Below, piece by piece: positions 33,498 to 42,150 of a stretch of 64,000 nucleotides of DNA (position 1 is its first letter; every line of letters starts with the position of its first letter). Origin of the DNA: CAZWKX01 sp964614095 (GTDB lineage: Bacteria > Actinomycetota > Acidimicrobiia > Spongiisociales > UBA11373). The stretch is taken from contig CAZTJO010000005.1 of NCBI GenBank assembly GCA_964614095.1, forward strand, positions 1 through 64,000, read 5' to 3'. The notes beneath the pieces were generated by a model, which saw only the letters and a program-made list of their open reading frames with translations, did not search any database and was not told the DNA's origin. Made by a program: the position numbers and the translations under genes.

Positions 33498-34940
33498 CTA
33501 GCGTCGGTGGGGAACCAGGATCACCGACGTCTTCAGACGCCGGACGAGGTGACCCACAATGCCGGGAGCCAGCACGGTCGTCCGCCGCCGCGGACAGCCA
33601 AGCACGACGATCGTTCCCGGCCGAGCCCACTCCTCGATGACCCGAACCTCGTTGCCCTGCTCGATGACCCGGCGCACATCGACATCATGCACCGCGGCAT
33701 CCTCCTGCAGCCGCGCCGCGGCGCGCGTTGCCTCCGCCCGTGCATCCTCACCGGCGATGAACAGCGGCGGAATAACGCCGATGCCGACAAGCGGCGACGA
33801 CTCGTAGGCACCAACGTCGATGGCGACTTCGGCCGCCGCCCATCCTGCAGGGCTGTCGCGCGCCGGCACCACCACACGCCGATAAGGATGGCTGCCACGC
33901 GATACCAGCACCGGAATCTGCTGCTTCGCCGCAGCCCGCAGCAATCGCGCCACCTTCCATCGCCAGGCCGGGCGTCCTCCCACCGGCGGCGGAACCACAA
34001 TGACGCCGGCTTCGTCACGCACGAGCCCGGACAGCAGGGCCCGACATGGCGACCCGGCCACAGTCATCAAGCGCAACGGAAGCTCGCCGACCATGTCTCT
34101 CACCCGCTCCACCAACACTTCGATCCACCGACGCTCCGCAGCATCGCTGATCTCACCCAGGTCTCGGTGCACCGCCAGCAGCCCATGAGCCGCGCTGTTT
34201 GCCGCCACATGGATCGCCTCATCGACAGGTCCGCTGAGGTCTTCTTCCGTCCCGAAACCCACGGCCACCCAACTGCCATATTCCGTCGGGAAACGCTCGA
34301 CACCCGACATGAACGTGGCCACTACCTCGCCTCGTCCGGCACCATCTCCAACCACGGTGACGACATCGTCTGCGGCGAGCACGGAGTCGCCGTGCGGAAT
34401 GATGAGCTGCCCCTTGCGCAAGATCGCCACCGCCAGCCAGCCCTGCATATCAATCTGACGCAGCGGCATGCCGCACACCGGCGACCGAGAAACCACCCGC
34501 AGATCCATACCCTCGGCACGGCCCCCTGCGAAGCCGGCGGAGAACAGACGGCGGGGCTCCAGCACGGAAACGATGCGCCGCGCCGCCAGTTGATCGGGCG
34601 ATACTGCGGGCACATCCAAAGCCTGGTACTCCTCGAGCTTCTCGGGCCGGGCTGCTCTGGCCACACAAGAAACGCCCCTGGCCAGAGCGATCCGGCACAC
34701 CGCCAGGTTCACCTCATCGTCATCGGCGGCGGCGACAACGGCGGTGGCTCCAGCGAGTCCGGCACCGTCCAGCACCTTTTCGTCGGAACCGGATCCGAGA
34801 ACGGACTCGACGGGTCGTACCTGCGCCGTCTCCTCAAGGGAGACCGGATCGGAGTCGACGACGGTCGCCTCCCAGCGCTCGCCGAGGCGCCCGAGAAGCT
34901 CCCGGGAAGCAATGCCGGCACCGACCACGATGACTCGCAT
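33498..34940 (-). CDS. TrkA-type RCK regulator fused to a universal-stress-protein-like domain
   Basis: The 480-residue cytosolic protein opens with an RCK_N Rossmann domain (VIVVGAGIASRELLGRLG; VVDSDP; AVVAAADDDEVNLAVCRIA). An RCK_C-like domain follows (MDLRVVSRSPVCGMPLRQIDM), then a C-terminal region of about 230 residues with USP features (HPYRRVVVPARDS; GTIVVLGCPRRRT; SVILVPHR). RCK parts bind NAD(H), ATP or c-di-AMP to gate K+ transport. It heads the two-gene operon with the antiporter and probably controls it. GGAGG lies six bases before ATG 34940. Confidence 0.82.
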   Translation of the reverse strand: MRVIVVGAGIASRELLGRLGERWEATVVDSDPVSLEETAQVRPVESVLGSGSDEKVLDGAGLAGATAVVAAADDDEVNLAVCRIALARGVSCVARAARPEKLEEYQALDVPAVSPDQLAARRIVSVLEPRRLFSAGFAGGRAEGMDLRVVSRSPVCGMPLRQIDMQGWLAVAILRKGQLIIPHGDSVLAADDVVTVVGDGAGRGEVVATFMSGVERFPTEYGSWVAVGFGTEEDLSGPVDEAIHVAANSAAHGLLAVHRDLGEISDAAERRWIEVLVERVRDMVGELPLRLMTVAGSPCRALLSGLVRDEAGVIVVPPPVGGRPAWRWKVARLLRAAAKQQIPVLVSRGSHPYRRVVVPARDSPAGWAAAEVAIDVGAYESSPLVGIGVIPPLFIAGEDARAEATRAAARLQEDAAVHDVDVRRVIEQGNEVRVIEEWARPGTIVVLGCPRRRTTVLAPGIVGHLVRRLKTSVILVPHRR

Positions 34941-35307
34941 ACAGCTCCTCCAGCACGGCCATTATGGCGTTCGTCGCCGTCCCCGTCGCCTTCGCCATTC
35001 CGGTGTCGGCGCGTCTGAGCCACTGCGCCGCCTGCCGTGTGTTGCACTAGCAGAACCTTCTCGCCGCTGCATCAGGCCCGGCTCGTCCCGCCACCGCGGC
35101 CAAGCGGCGTTCTCCCCCAACCATGGGAAACCCAAGCGCCTTTGTTGGGCTGCACTCCACGCCGAGACCTCGCCGCCGGGGCCGCTTGGTGCCGAACCCA
35201 CTGCTCGCCCGCCAACGGAGCCCACGGCGTGCAGACAACACGGACCCGCCTCGGCCACGCCGATCACAACAGGAACTTGCGCTGCGCCGGCCGCCGACCT
35301 CCGGTTC
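34941..35307 (-). other. 367-bp intergenic leader of the K+/H+ operon, no gene recognised
   Basis: No convincing coding frame was found. The interval contains a 9-bp perfect inverted repeat (CCAAGCGGC at 35100-35108, GCCGCTTGG at 35181-35189) with smaller hairpins inside, such as CCCAA/TTGGG. A length over 300 bp upstream of potassium genes invites a riboswitch, but the conserved core of the c-di-AMP (ydaO) class is not evident. Confidence 0.3.
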
Positions 35308-35922
35308 TCACGGCGCCGGCCGCCTCATCCCCACCACAAATACCCAGCCGGCCACCAGAGTGGCCCCCAAGTTGTATGGCAAAATAAGGGACCGAAGCCG
35401 CCGGCCGTCGACAACCCATCCCCCCGATACGGTGAACCCCGCCACATCGAGGTAACGCCAGACGGCCCATACGCACATCGCTCCGAGCAATGCCGCGGCG
35501 ACGCCGACACCTCTAGGCCCCCACCAGCGGCGCCAGCCAAGTATCAAAGCGGCCGCCGCCCCGGCTATGTCGAGAGATGAAAGCAGCTGCAGGTACTGGA
35601 GCGAGGCGTCGTAGCGCAGCGCAACCGACGTGGCCAACGCCACCAAGCCCGTGGAGCCGGCCACCGCCACCACCAGAACGGCCCCGCCGGCCATCGATCT
35701 CGCCCCACCACCCAGCTCAGTTCCGGAGAACCAGGGCTCGTCGGAAAGAGGCGCCAGGTGGAACGAAAGTGCAATGGCAAAAGCAGCAAGCAGACTCAAA
35801 TCGATGGTGAAGGTGAGCAGAGGAGCCTCAGGTGCAGGTGCCAGAAGCAGAGGCACCGCGGCGGAGCAACCCGCAGTCGCCCAGAGCGCCGAACGCGCCA
35901 AGGTCTTCTCTGCCGAATTCAC
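35308..35922 (-). CDS. Membrane protein of unknown function
   Basis: The 204-residue protein (GTG 35922) has six hydrophobic segments and few charged residues. A loop with SDEPWFSGTELGGG lies near residue 60 and GGWVVDGRRLRS near 170. I do not recognise the family. It lies between the potassium operon and the methyltransferase gene, both on the same strand. Confidence 0.6.
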   Translation of the reverse strand: MNSAEKTLARSALWATAGCSAAVPLLLAPAPEAPLLTFTIDLSLLAAFAIALSFHLAPLSDEPWFSGTELGGGARSMAGGAVLVVAVAGSTGLVALATSVALRYDASLQYLQLLSSLDIAGAAAALILGWRRWWGPRGVGVAAALLGAMCVWAVWRYLDVAGFTVSGGWVVDGRRLRSLILPYNLGATLVAGWVFVVGMRRPAP

Positions 35923-35937
35923 GATTGGAGCGTAACG

Positions 35938-36810
35938 TCAGCCGGAACCGGCGCCACGGGCTGACGCCACACGCGCCTCGGCGATCTCGAGGTAGGCCGG
36001 CTCTACGTCGTAGCCGACATAGCGCCGGCCACTCTCCACAGCAGCCACCGCGGTCGATCCGGAGCCGACAAATGGATCGAGCACAAGATCGCCCGCAAAC
36101 GTGTACAGCTCGATGAGACGGCGGGGGAGCTCCACCGGGAACGGGGCGGGATGACCGATCCGTCGCGCCGACGCCGGGGGAATGCTCCATACCGACACCG
36201 TCGATTCGAGGAACCCCTCACGCGAAATGGTGTCCTCGCCCATGCGGGCTCTTCGGAAGGATCCCTTGCTGGCCACCACCACGTATTCGTGCACGTCGCG
36301 CAACGTGGGGTTTTTGGCCGATCGCCAAGATCCCCAGGCGCATGAACCGCCGGCACCCCGGGCCTTCTGCCACACGATCTCCCCGCGCAGGAAGAACCCC
36401 TCGTCCTCCAGCAGCGCTGCAACCCGGTGGTTGAGCGCCAAGTACGGCCGCCTCCCCAGGTTTGCCACATTCACTGCGATGCGGCCCCCTGGCTCGAGAA
36501 CCCGATGGGTCTCGGCGAACACACGGCGCAGGAGGTCCAAATACTCGCCGAGAGTCAAATCGGCGTCGTACTCCTTGCCCACGTTGTAGGGCGGCGAGGT
36601 GACCATCAGCGCCACACAATCGTCGGGGATCTCCTCCATGGTCTCCGACGACTTGCAGAAGAACCTATCGATCACGCTGTCGGGTGGCGTGGCCGGCGCT
36701 CCTGCCTCGGTGATGCTCGACACCGCCGACACCATGCGACGCCGATAGAACGCCGACGAATCGTGGTTCTCTCGTTTCCCGGCACCAAAAGACGCCGTCT
36801 CTGTGGCCAC
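35938..36810 (-). CDS. Site-specific DNA methyltransferase (N4-C/N6-A, beta-type motif order)
   Basis: It transfers a methyl group from SAM to the amino group of adenine or cytosine. The catalytic motif TSPPYN comes early and the SAM-binding FVGSGSTAVAA comes near the C-terminus, the beta-class order; SPPY is most common in N4-cytosine enzymes. The GTG start at 36810 has GGAGGT eight bases upstream and gives 290 residues; a longer frame runs into the neighbouring gene. No restriction endonuclease is adjacent, so it looks like an orphan methylase with a regulatory or protective role. Confidence 0.85.
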   Translation of the reverse strand: MATETASFGAGKRENHDSSAFYRRRMVSAVSSITEAGAPATPPDSVIDRFFCKSSETMEEIPDDCVALMVTSPPYNVGKEYDADLTLGEYLDLLRRVFAETHRVLEPGGRIAVNVANLGRRPYLALNHRVAALLEDEGFFLRGEIVWQKARGAGGSCAWGSWRSAKNPTLRDVHEYVVVASKGSFRRARMGEDTISREGFLESTVSVWSIPPASARRIGHPAPFPVELPRRLIELYTFAGDLVLDPFVGSGSTAVAAVESGRRYVGYDVEPAYLEIAEARVASARGAGSG

Positions 36811-36877
36811 TATGGGTGTACCTCCGGCCGACCACCGTAGCCGACTTATCCACAGGACACGCGGATATTCGCGCCAC

Positions 36878-37441
36878 TCAGCCGGCCCCCTTGCTCCCCT
36901 CGCCGGCCTCAGCGGCAATCCGGCGGAACCGTCCGCAAACGAGCTGCAATCCCACCTTGGCCCAGGAGCCCACCTCGCGGAGCCAAGCCAGCACCCAGCG
37001 CCGCCGGGTGCCCTCCCCTCGCCCCCGCACCGGGTCGGCGGATGCCGTCACCCCGACCCGCCGAAACAGAAAGACGGCCCTCGGCACGTGGAATCGATCG
37101 CTGACCACACAAACCGACGCCCAGGCGTGGCGCTGGGCCAGAGCCCTCACGGCCACCGCCTGCTCCAGCGTGTTGTGCGAACGGTCTTCCTCGATGATCT
37201 GGTGCCGTGGAATTCCCGATTCCACGGCCAGGGCAGCCATGACCGATGCTTCACATAGCCCGGAGCGCCCCACGCCACCCGCCAAGACAAGCCATCGGCT
37301 GCCGCGCTGCCGGAACACACAGATGCCATGCTCCATTCGCCTCCGCACCGCAGGGCTAGGAGTTCCAGAGGCAAAAATCTCGGCTCCGAGCACCACAATG
37401 GCGTCGCAGAACTCCACGGAGCTATCACCCGGCGGGGCCAT
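36878..37441 (-). CDS. DUF218 (YdcF/SanA-like) protein
   Basis: The 187-residue protein shows the DUF218 blocks AIVVLGAEIF, WLVLAGGVG, SHNTLEQAVAVRAL and VCVVSDRFHVPRAVFLFRRVG. Family members affect envelope permeability or bind SAM; their reaction is unclear. No signal peptide or transmembrane helix is obvious. It lies 67 bp upstream of the methyltransferase on the same strand and may share its transcript. Confidence 0.82.
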   Translation of the reverse strand: MAPPGDSSVEFCDAIVVLGAEIFASGTPSPAVRRRMEHGICVFRQRGSRWLVLAGGVGRSGLCEASVMAALAVESGIPRHQIIEEDRSHNTLEQAVAVRALAQRHAWASVCVVSDRFHVPRAVFLFRRVGVTASADPVRGRGEGTRRRWVLAWLREVGSWAKVGLQLVCGRFRRIAAEAGEGSKGAG

Positions 37442-37502
37442 GGTTCGTTGAGCATACGCGTCTCACCGCCATGGCGAGATCAGCCGTATCGAATCGATCT
37501 GA

Positions 37503-37676
37503 TCAGCCGGCGACTGCCCCCTCGGGCACGTCCTGCCCGGCTATGGGTGTATCCACCCGGGCATCCTGGACGATGGCAATGATCTCTTCCCAGTCCCGAG
37601 TCAGCGCGCATTTGCCGCAGTAGAACTCGTTACCACGGGAAACCACCGCTGCAGCGCCACAACGGACACACACCAT
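37503..37676 (-). CDS. 57-residue zinc-ribbon microprotein
   Basis: ATG 37676 has AGGAGC six bases upstream. The product begins MVCVRCGAAAVV and has two CxxC pairs (Cys3/Cys6 and Cys20/Cys23) forming a zinc ribbon, then a short helix DWEEIIAIVQD and a polar tail. It follows the large Fe-S oxidoreductase gene by 28 bp on the same strand, so it is probably the second gene of that operon. It may be an accessory or nucleic-acid-binding protein; its role is unknown. Confidence 0.72.
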   Translation of the reverse strand: MVCVRCGAAAVVSRGNEFYCGKCALTRDWEEIIAIVQDARVDTPIAGQDVPEGAVAG

Positions 37677-37704
37677 CGGATCGCTCCTGTTGTCGACAAA
37701 GGGT

Positions 37705-39861
37705 TCATCGGCTCCGGGAGGAGCCTCCTTGACCCTCTGTCATTCGCTCCGCCAGCACGACGGCGATGTCCTTGACCGCCACTTCCGCTCCCAGGTCTTT
37801 GACCCCGTCGTCGAGCATGATGTAGCAGAACGGGCAAGCAGTGGCTATCTCGGCGGCGCCGGTGGCGATCGCCTCTTCGGCACGTTCGGCGTTGATCCGC
37901 TTGCCGGTGTTCTCTTCCATCCACATACGAGCCCCACCTGCTCCACAGCAGAAACCGTCCTTGCCCCAGCGTGGCATCTCAATCAACTCCCCGGCCTCCT
38001 CAAGTACTCGACGAGGAGCTGCGAGCACACCGTTGTGCCGGGCCAAGTAGCAGGGATCGTGGAAGGTGACGCTACGCCCCTTGCGTTCGACCTCGATGCG
38101 GCCATCATCAAGCAGCCTCAGCAGCAGCTCGCTGTGGTGCATCACCTCGTAGTCGCCACCGAATTGCGGGTATTCGTTGGCCAGCGTGTTGAAGCAGTGC
38201 GGACATTGGGTCACGATCTTGCCCACCCCGAGATCGTTCAGCGTGCGGATGTTGGCCAAGGCGAGCTGCTGAAAGACATACTCGTTGCCGGCCCGGCGCG
38301 CCGGATCACCGGTGCACAGTTCCGCCGTACCGAGTATGGCGAAGTCGACACCCGCTTGATGAAGAAGTCTCGCTGTGGCCACGGTCACCTTGCGGTTCCT
38401 GTCATCAAAGGAGCCGGCACAGCCCACCCAGTACAGGTACTCGGCGGTGACACCCGGCTCACCCAGCACCTTCACCTCAAAATCGAGCTGCCGGGTCCAC
38501 GCCGCCCTCTCCTTCTGGCTCATCCCGTAGGGATTGGAGGAGTTCTCCATGTTGATGAAGGTGGTGCCGAGCTCACCCGGGAAATCGGTCTCCATGAGGG
38601 TGAGGTGGCGGCGCATGTCCAGGATTTTGTCGAGTATCTCGATGTCCACCGGGCATATCTCGTCACAAGCCCGGCAGGTCGTGCACCACCACAGCTCATC
38701 CGGCGTCACCCGCTCGAACACCGAGTCCGACGTGACAACGATGGCGCGATCCACACCCACCGGAGGTGATATCACGGGCGTCGCCGAGGCTGCGGCCACC
38801 TCACCCAGCTTCAGCACAATCTCGCGCGGATCCAGCGGCTTGCCGGTCTGATTCGCCGGACAGACCGAGGTGCAGCGTCCGCACACCGTACACGCATCGG
38901 TGTCGAGAAGCTGCTTCCAGGTGAAGTCGCCGACGCGCCCCGCCCCAACACTCTCGATATCGGTCGCCTCAAGCAGGTTGGGCATCTCCCTCATCGCCCC
39001 AAGCGGGCGCGAGCGCGGCGCCAGCGTCATGTTTGCCGGCGATATCAGCATGTGCCGCAGCTTGGTGGTCGGAAGCATGACCAGAAAGACCGCCACGGAA
39101 AATGCATGGGCCACCCACAGGATCTGGTGAGCCCGGGAGGCCCACGAATCGGCAAAAAGCCCACTGAGCCAATAGCCGGCAAACGACCACACCTCATAAT
39201 CGGGACGGCCGTCGACGCCGATGCGAGCCGCCTCGGTGAACAGCCCGGTGAATCCGACCAGCCCGAGCACAAGAAGTATCCAGGCATCCTCCGGCCGGGT
39301 CTTGGTACGGAGCCGATCGGGGGGAAACACGTAGCGCCTCAGTGCCGCCAGCATCAAGCCGGCGAGGAAGACCACCGTCGCACCATCGAGCACCGCCGAA
39401 TAGCCCTGGTACACCCGACCCTCCAGGAACTTGAGGCTGCCCGGGAGCAGGTGGTCCAGCTCCAGCGTCACCGTGCCGAGGAATAGCACGGCAAACCCGA
39501 AGAAGATCATCGAGTGGATGAGACCGGCGATGCGGTCCTCGAGCACACTCTTCATCGAGACGCCACGCAGGAGCCCGGCGATTCTCTTCCGCCACAGCCC
39601 ACCCCGTTCCTCAGGCGCGCCGCGCTGCCAGTTCCTCACCCGCACTGCAAAGAGATAGGCGACGAGGCCGAGGACGGCGGCGGTGCCTATGTAGAAGAGA
39701 GCCACCACCGCCGCCGGCACATTCCCAAAGACAGGACGTCCCACCTGCGGGTCCGCCTCCTCCGGCAGCGTCCCCAGCCACCAGAGCACCAGCGTCGCCC
39801 CAGGCAGAAACACAACCAGACCAAACAGAATCCCGGTCACCGAGAAACGACGACGTAACAA
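37705..39861 (-). CDS. Membrane-anchored heterodisulfide-reductase-like Fe-S oxidoreductase
   Basis: The 718-residue protein combines an N-terminal membrane part (about six helices, residues 1-290, resembling the cytochrome-b-like NarI/HdrE fold) with a [4Fe-4S] ferredoxin region (CTVCGRCTSVCP; CTTCRACDEICPV) and two CCG-type domains (CAGSFDD..., then HDPCYLARHNG, FCCGAGGARMW and CPFC). Such proteins move electrons between the quinone pool and soluble donors, often ETF or fatty-acid oxidation. The TTG start is preceded by GGAGG. A terminator-like hairpin lies upstream at 39958. Confidence 0.9.
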   Translation of the reverse strand: MLRRRFSVTGILFGLVVFLPGATLVLWWLGTLPEEADPQVGRPVFGNVPAAVVALFYIGTAAVLGLVAYLFAVRVRNWQRGAPEERGGLWRKRIAGLLRGVSMKSVLEDRIAGLIHSMIFFGFAVLFLGTVTLELDHLLPGSLKFLEGRVYQGYSAVLDGATVVFLAGLMLAALRRYVFPPDRLRTKTRPEDAWILLVLGLVGFTGLFTEAARIGVDGRPDYEVWSFAGYWLSGLFADSWASRAHQILWVAHAFSVAVFLVMLPTTKLRHMLISPANMTLAPRSRPLGAMREMPNLLEATDIESVGAGRVGDFTWKQLLDTDACTVCGRCTSVCPANQTGKPLDPREIVLKLGEVAAASATPVISPPVGVDRAIVVTSDSVFERVTPDELWWCTTCRACDEICPVDIEILDKILDMRRHLTLMETDFPGELGTTFINMENSSNPYGMSQKERAAWTRQLDFEVKVLGEPGVTAEYLYWVGCAGSFDDRNRKVTVATARLLHQAGVDFAILGTAELCTGDPARRAGNEYVFQQLALANIRTLNDLGVGKIVTQCPHCFNTLANEYPQFGGDYEVMHHSELLLRLLDDGRIEVERKGRSVTFHDPCYLARHNGVLAAPRRVLEEAGELIEMPRWGKDGFCCGAGGARMWMEENTGKRINAERAEEAIATGAAEIATACPFCYIMLDDGVKDLGAEVAVKDIAVVLAERMTEGQGGSSRSR

Positions 39862-39957
39862 GCTCTGCCTCCAACCCGACTGACGTCGAGTCTACGAGCG
39901 GGCCCGCCAGGCGGCCGCTACTCCGCAGACCGGTGCCGCCCCCACCAAGCCCGGACG

Positions 39958-39987
39958 CGTAGGGCGCCGCGACTGCGGCGCCCTACG
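39958..39987 (-). terminator. Terminator hairpin after pspA
   Basis: A 13-bp perfect stem (CGTAGGGCGCCGC at 39958-39970 and GCGGCGCCCTACG at 39975-39987) with a four-base loop begins 18 bp after the pspA stop. No U-run follows, as is usual in GC-rich genomes. It separates the pspA operon from the downstream oxidoreductase gene on the same strand. Confidence 0.65.
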
Positions 39988-40004
39988 TCTGGAGTATCAG
40001 ATGG

Positions 40005-40721
40005 CTAGATGCCGAGCTCGGCCTTCAGCTCCTCGAGCTTGGCGTCGGCCTGAGCCAGGGAGACGGCCTCACGCAGATCCATCTCAGCACCTTCCGGCGT
40101 CGCCTCGCGCAATTCGGCCTTGGCCATGGCCTCTGCCTTACGCTGCTCGATCTTGTCCTCGACCCTCTCGAGGCTCACGGCGTCGTCGTCGAAGGTCGCC
40201 GACAGCGACTCCATGGCCTTGTTGACCGACTCCTGCATCTTGGCCTGCTGCAAAGAACCGACCAGCTCCATTCTTCTGGCCGCCAACTCCTGGAGCCTCA
40301 TGGCGTTCTGCTGGACCGCCTTCTTGGCGTCCTCGGCCTGCTCCACAGCGGTCTCGTACTGGCCCTTGAGGGAGCTCAGGTTGTTCTCGGAAGCCTGCAG
40401 CCTCATGGCCACACTCTGAGCCGTCCGCGTCCATTTCTCGCCGGCTGCCGCATCTCCGCCGGTGGTGGCTTCCTGCGCCTTCAGCAGCGCCTGTTTCGCC
40501 AGCTCGCGAGCCTCGCCGGCATCATCGGCGGATCGCTCGATCTTGCTTTCGAGCTGGGTTCGGTGGGCTACCACCTTGGCCGCCTGGTTCCGCAGCTCCT
40601 GGTCGCGCTTGCGCGCCTCCTGGATGGCCTGTTCGATCTCAATCTCGGGATCCATCATGTCCTCTGCCTTGCGACGGAAGAGGGTCTTGATGTAGCCCCA
40701 GAGACGCTTCAAGAAACCCAT
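40005..40721 (-). CDS. pspA: Phage shock protein A (PspA/IM30 family)
   Basis: The 238-residue protein is almost entirely coiled coil after an N-terminal amphipathic start (MGFLKRLWGYIKTLF), with the family elements DPEIEIEQAIQEARKRDQEL, a long KAQEATTGGDAAAGEKW region and SLAQADAKLEELKAELG at the end. PspA polymerises on damaged membranes and limits proton leakage. AAGGA lies before ATG 40721. It follows a membrane protein gene (40780-42072) on the same strand, probably its partner. Confidence 0.93.
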   Translation of the reverse strand: MGFLKRLWGYIKTLFRRKAEDMMDPEIEIEQAIQEARKRDQELRNQAAKVVAHRTQLESKIERSADDAGEARELAKQALLKAQEATTGGDAAAGEKWTRTAQSVAMRLQASENNLSSLKGQYETAVEQAEDAKKAVQQNAMRLQELAARRMELVGSLQQAKMQESVNKAMESLSATFDDDAVSLERVEDKIEQRKAEAMAKAELREATPEGAEMDLREAVSLAQADAKLEELKAELGI

Positions 40722-40779
40722 GTCGGTCCTTCTCCTCGGGATCGATGCATCATAGGGGGAAGCGCCGCGCCAACGCCGA

Positions 40780-42072
40780 TCAGCGGCGGCGGCGGCGCGT
40801 CACACGGCCGCCAGAGCGTGCCCTCTTGAACGACGAGCGTGTTGACATGGGTTGAGTCCGGGCCGACGACCGGGAAGCGCGGGTAGAACTCGTCCTACTC
40901 GTGCCTCCCCAGTCGTAAGAGCGGGCCTGGCCCATGCCACCGACAACCACGGAGAACACGTCGAGCCAGTCGAAACCACCGCCGCCGTGCGATCGCGGCG
41001 CGGCCGGCGCCGGCACCCCGCGCCCGCCTACCTGGATCATGCGCGGCTGGGGCTCCTGGCCGCGGCGCAGCTTCTCGGCATCGGCGGCACACACAATCAC
41101 CGTCTTCCTCCCCGCTGCCGTCTCAATCTGCGCATCCTCGAACGGGCCGCGGTGGGTCGGATCGAAGAAGCAGGCATGACGCTCTTCCCTCTTAGGCTTG
41201 GGCGGCACCGGTTGGCCGCCGGCAATGGCGGCCGCGGCATCGAGCTGCCAGCGAGCCTCATCGAGCCGATCGGACAGGGCCTCCAACCGGCCCAGGTCGG
41301 TGGCGTCACCAAAACTCTCCTCGGCTTCGGTATAAGTCTTCCCCGCTTCCTCGAGATATTGGTTGTCCTCCCTCGACGACGACGCCGAGACCAGGTCGGA
41401 GATCTCGAGAATCACGTTGGCCATCGCGTCAAGCTGCTTCTTGATCTCGCTACGTGCCTCCTCGATGGCTCGAGCCTGCGATCCGTCGGCTGATTTCTTC
41501 TGCCTACGCACCGCCCAGACAACCAGCAGAACCAGCGCACCCACAATGGCGATGAGTACAAAAAGGCCGGCTTTACTCCCTCCGCTCCCTGCATCTGCGA
41601 CGGCCGTCGACGTTGTCACCGCGGCGGCGCCGACCAGCACACCGACGGCGGCCTCTACGGCATCGGCATCGTCGCCGCCGGCGTCAAAAGCCCCAACCAC
41701 TGCGGCGTGAATCGCCCCCGCCTGCTCCTCCGCGCCCCCGCTTGGGTCGTAGACCTCCACACCAACCCGGGTCTCGGAGATCACCAGGACGATGCCCTCC
41801 CCGACCCGATCCAGCACGGCGCTGGCAAAAACGGTGGCGCCGCTGGCCGGATCCTCATCGAGAACGACGACGTAGAGGCGGAAACCACCGTCGGCGGCAC
41901 GACCGACGGCGCCGGCGATCCGGCTCTCGTCCACATTCAGGCCGGGCTCGATGTAGTAGCCATAATCGAGCACCGCATCGGCTGCCTCGTCCGGGGTCTG
42001 CGCATACGCCGGCGCGGCCGCTGCAAGCATCAGCACCGCCAGCGTGATCAGGGTGAAGAAACGCCGCCTCAT
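40780..42072 (-). CDS. Secreted/membrane protein upstream of pspA with TPM-like N-terminal domain
   Basis: A signal peptide (residues 1-25, cleavage after AYAQ) is followed by an alpha/beta domain of about 130 residues (YIEPGLNVDESRIAGAV; GIVLVISETRVGVEVYD) that resembles the TPM fold. Next come a transmembrane helix (about residues 168-190), a coiled-coil cytoplasmic part with ACFFDPTHRGPFE, and a Ser/Arg-rich basic C-terminal tail. With pspA 58 bp downstream it is probably the membrane-stress partner that tethers PspA, an inference from gene order. ATG 42072 preferred to TTG 42081. Confidence 0.7.
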   Translation of the reverse strand: MRRRFFTLITLAVLMLAAAAPAYAQTPDEAADAVLDYGYYIEPGLNVDESRIAGAVGRAADGGFRLYVVVLDEDPASGATVFASAVLDRVGEGIVLVISETRVGVEVYDPSGGAEEQAGAIHAAVVGAFDAGGDDADAVEAAVGVLVGAAAVTTSTAVADAGSGGSKAGLFVLIAIVGALVLLVVWAVRRQKKSADGSQARAIEEARSEIKKQLDAMANVILEISDLVSASSSREDNQYLEEAGKTYTEAEESFGDATDLGRLEALSDRLDEARWQLDAAAAIAGGQPVPPKPKREERHACFFDPTHRGPFEDAQIETAAGRKTVIVCAADAEKLRRGQEPQPRMIQVGGRGVPAPAAPRSHGGGGFDWLDVFSVVVGGMGQARSYDWGGTSRTSSTRASRSSARTQPMSTRSSFKRARSGGRVTRRRRR

Positions 42073-42150
42073 AGCGCTCAACTCTAGATCGCGGCTCGAG
42101 ACCGAGCGCTACCGGTCAAGAAACAGTGACTCAAATGACGATAGGAATAC

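Noticed and set aside
34941..35307. c-di-AMP (ydaO) riboswitch upstream of potassium genes
   Set aside because: The conserved GGGG..GGGGUGAA-like core could not be found on either strand; kept only as an unassigned structured leader.
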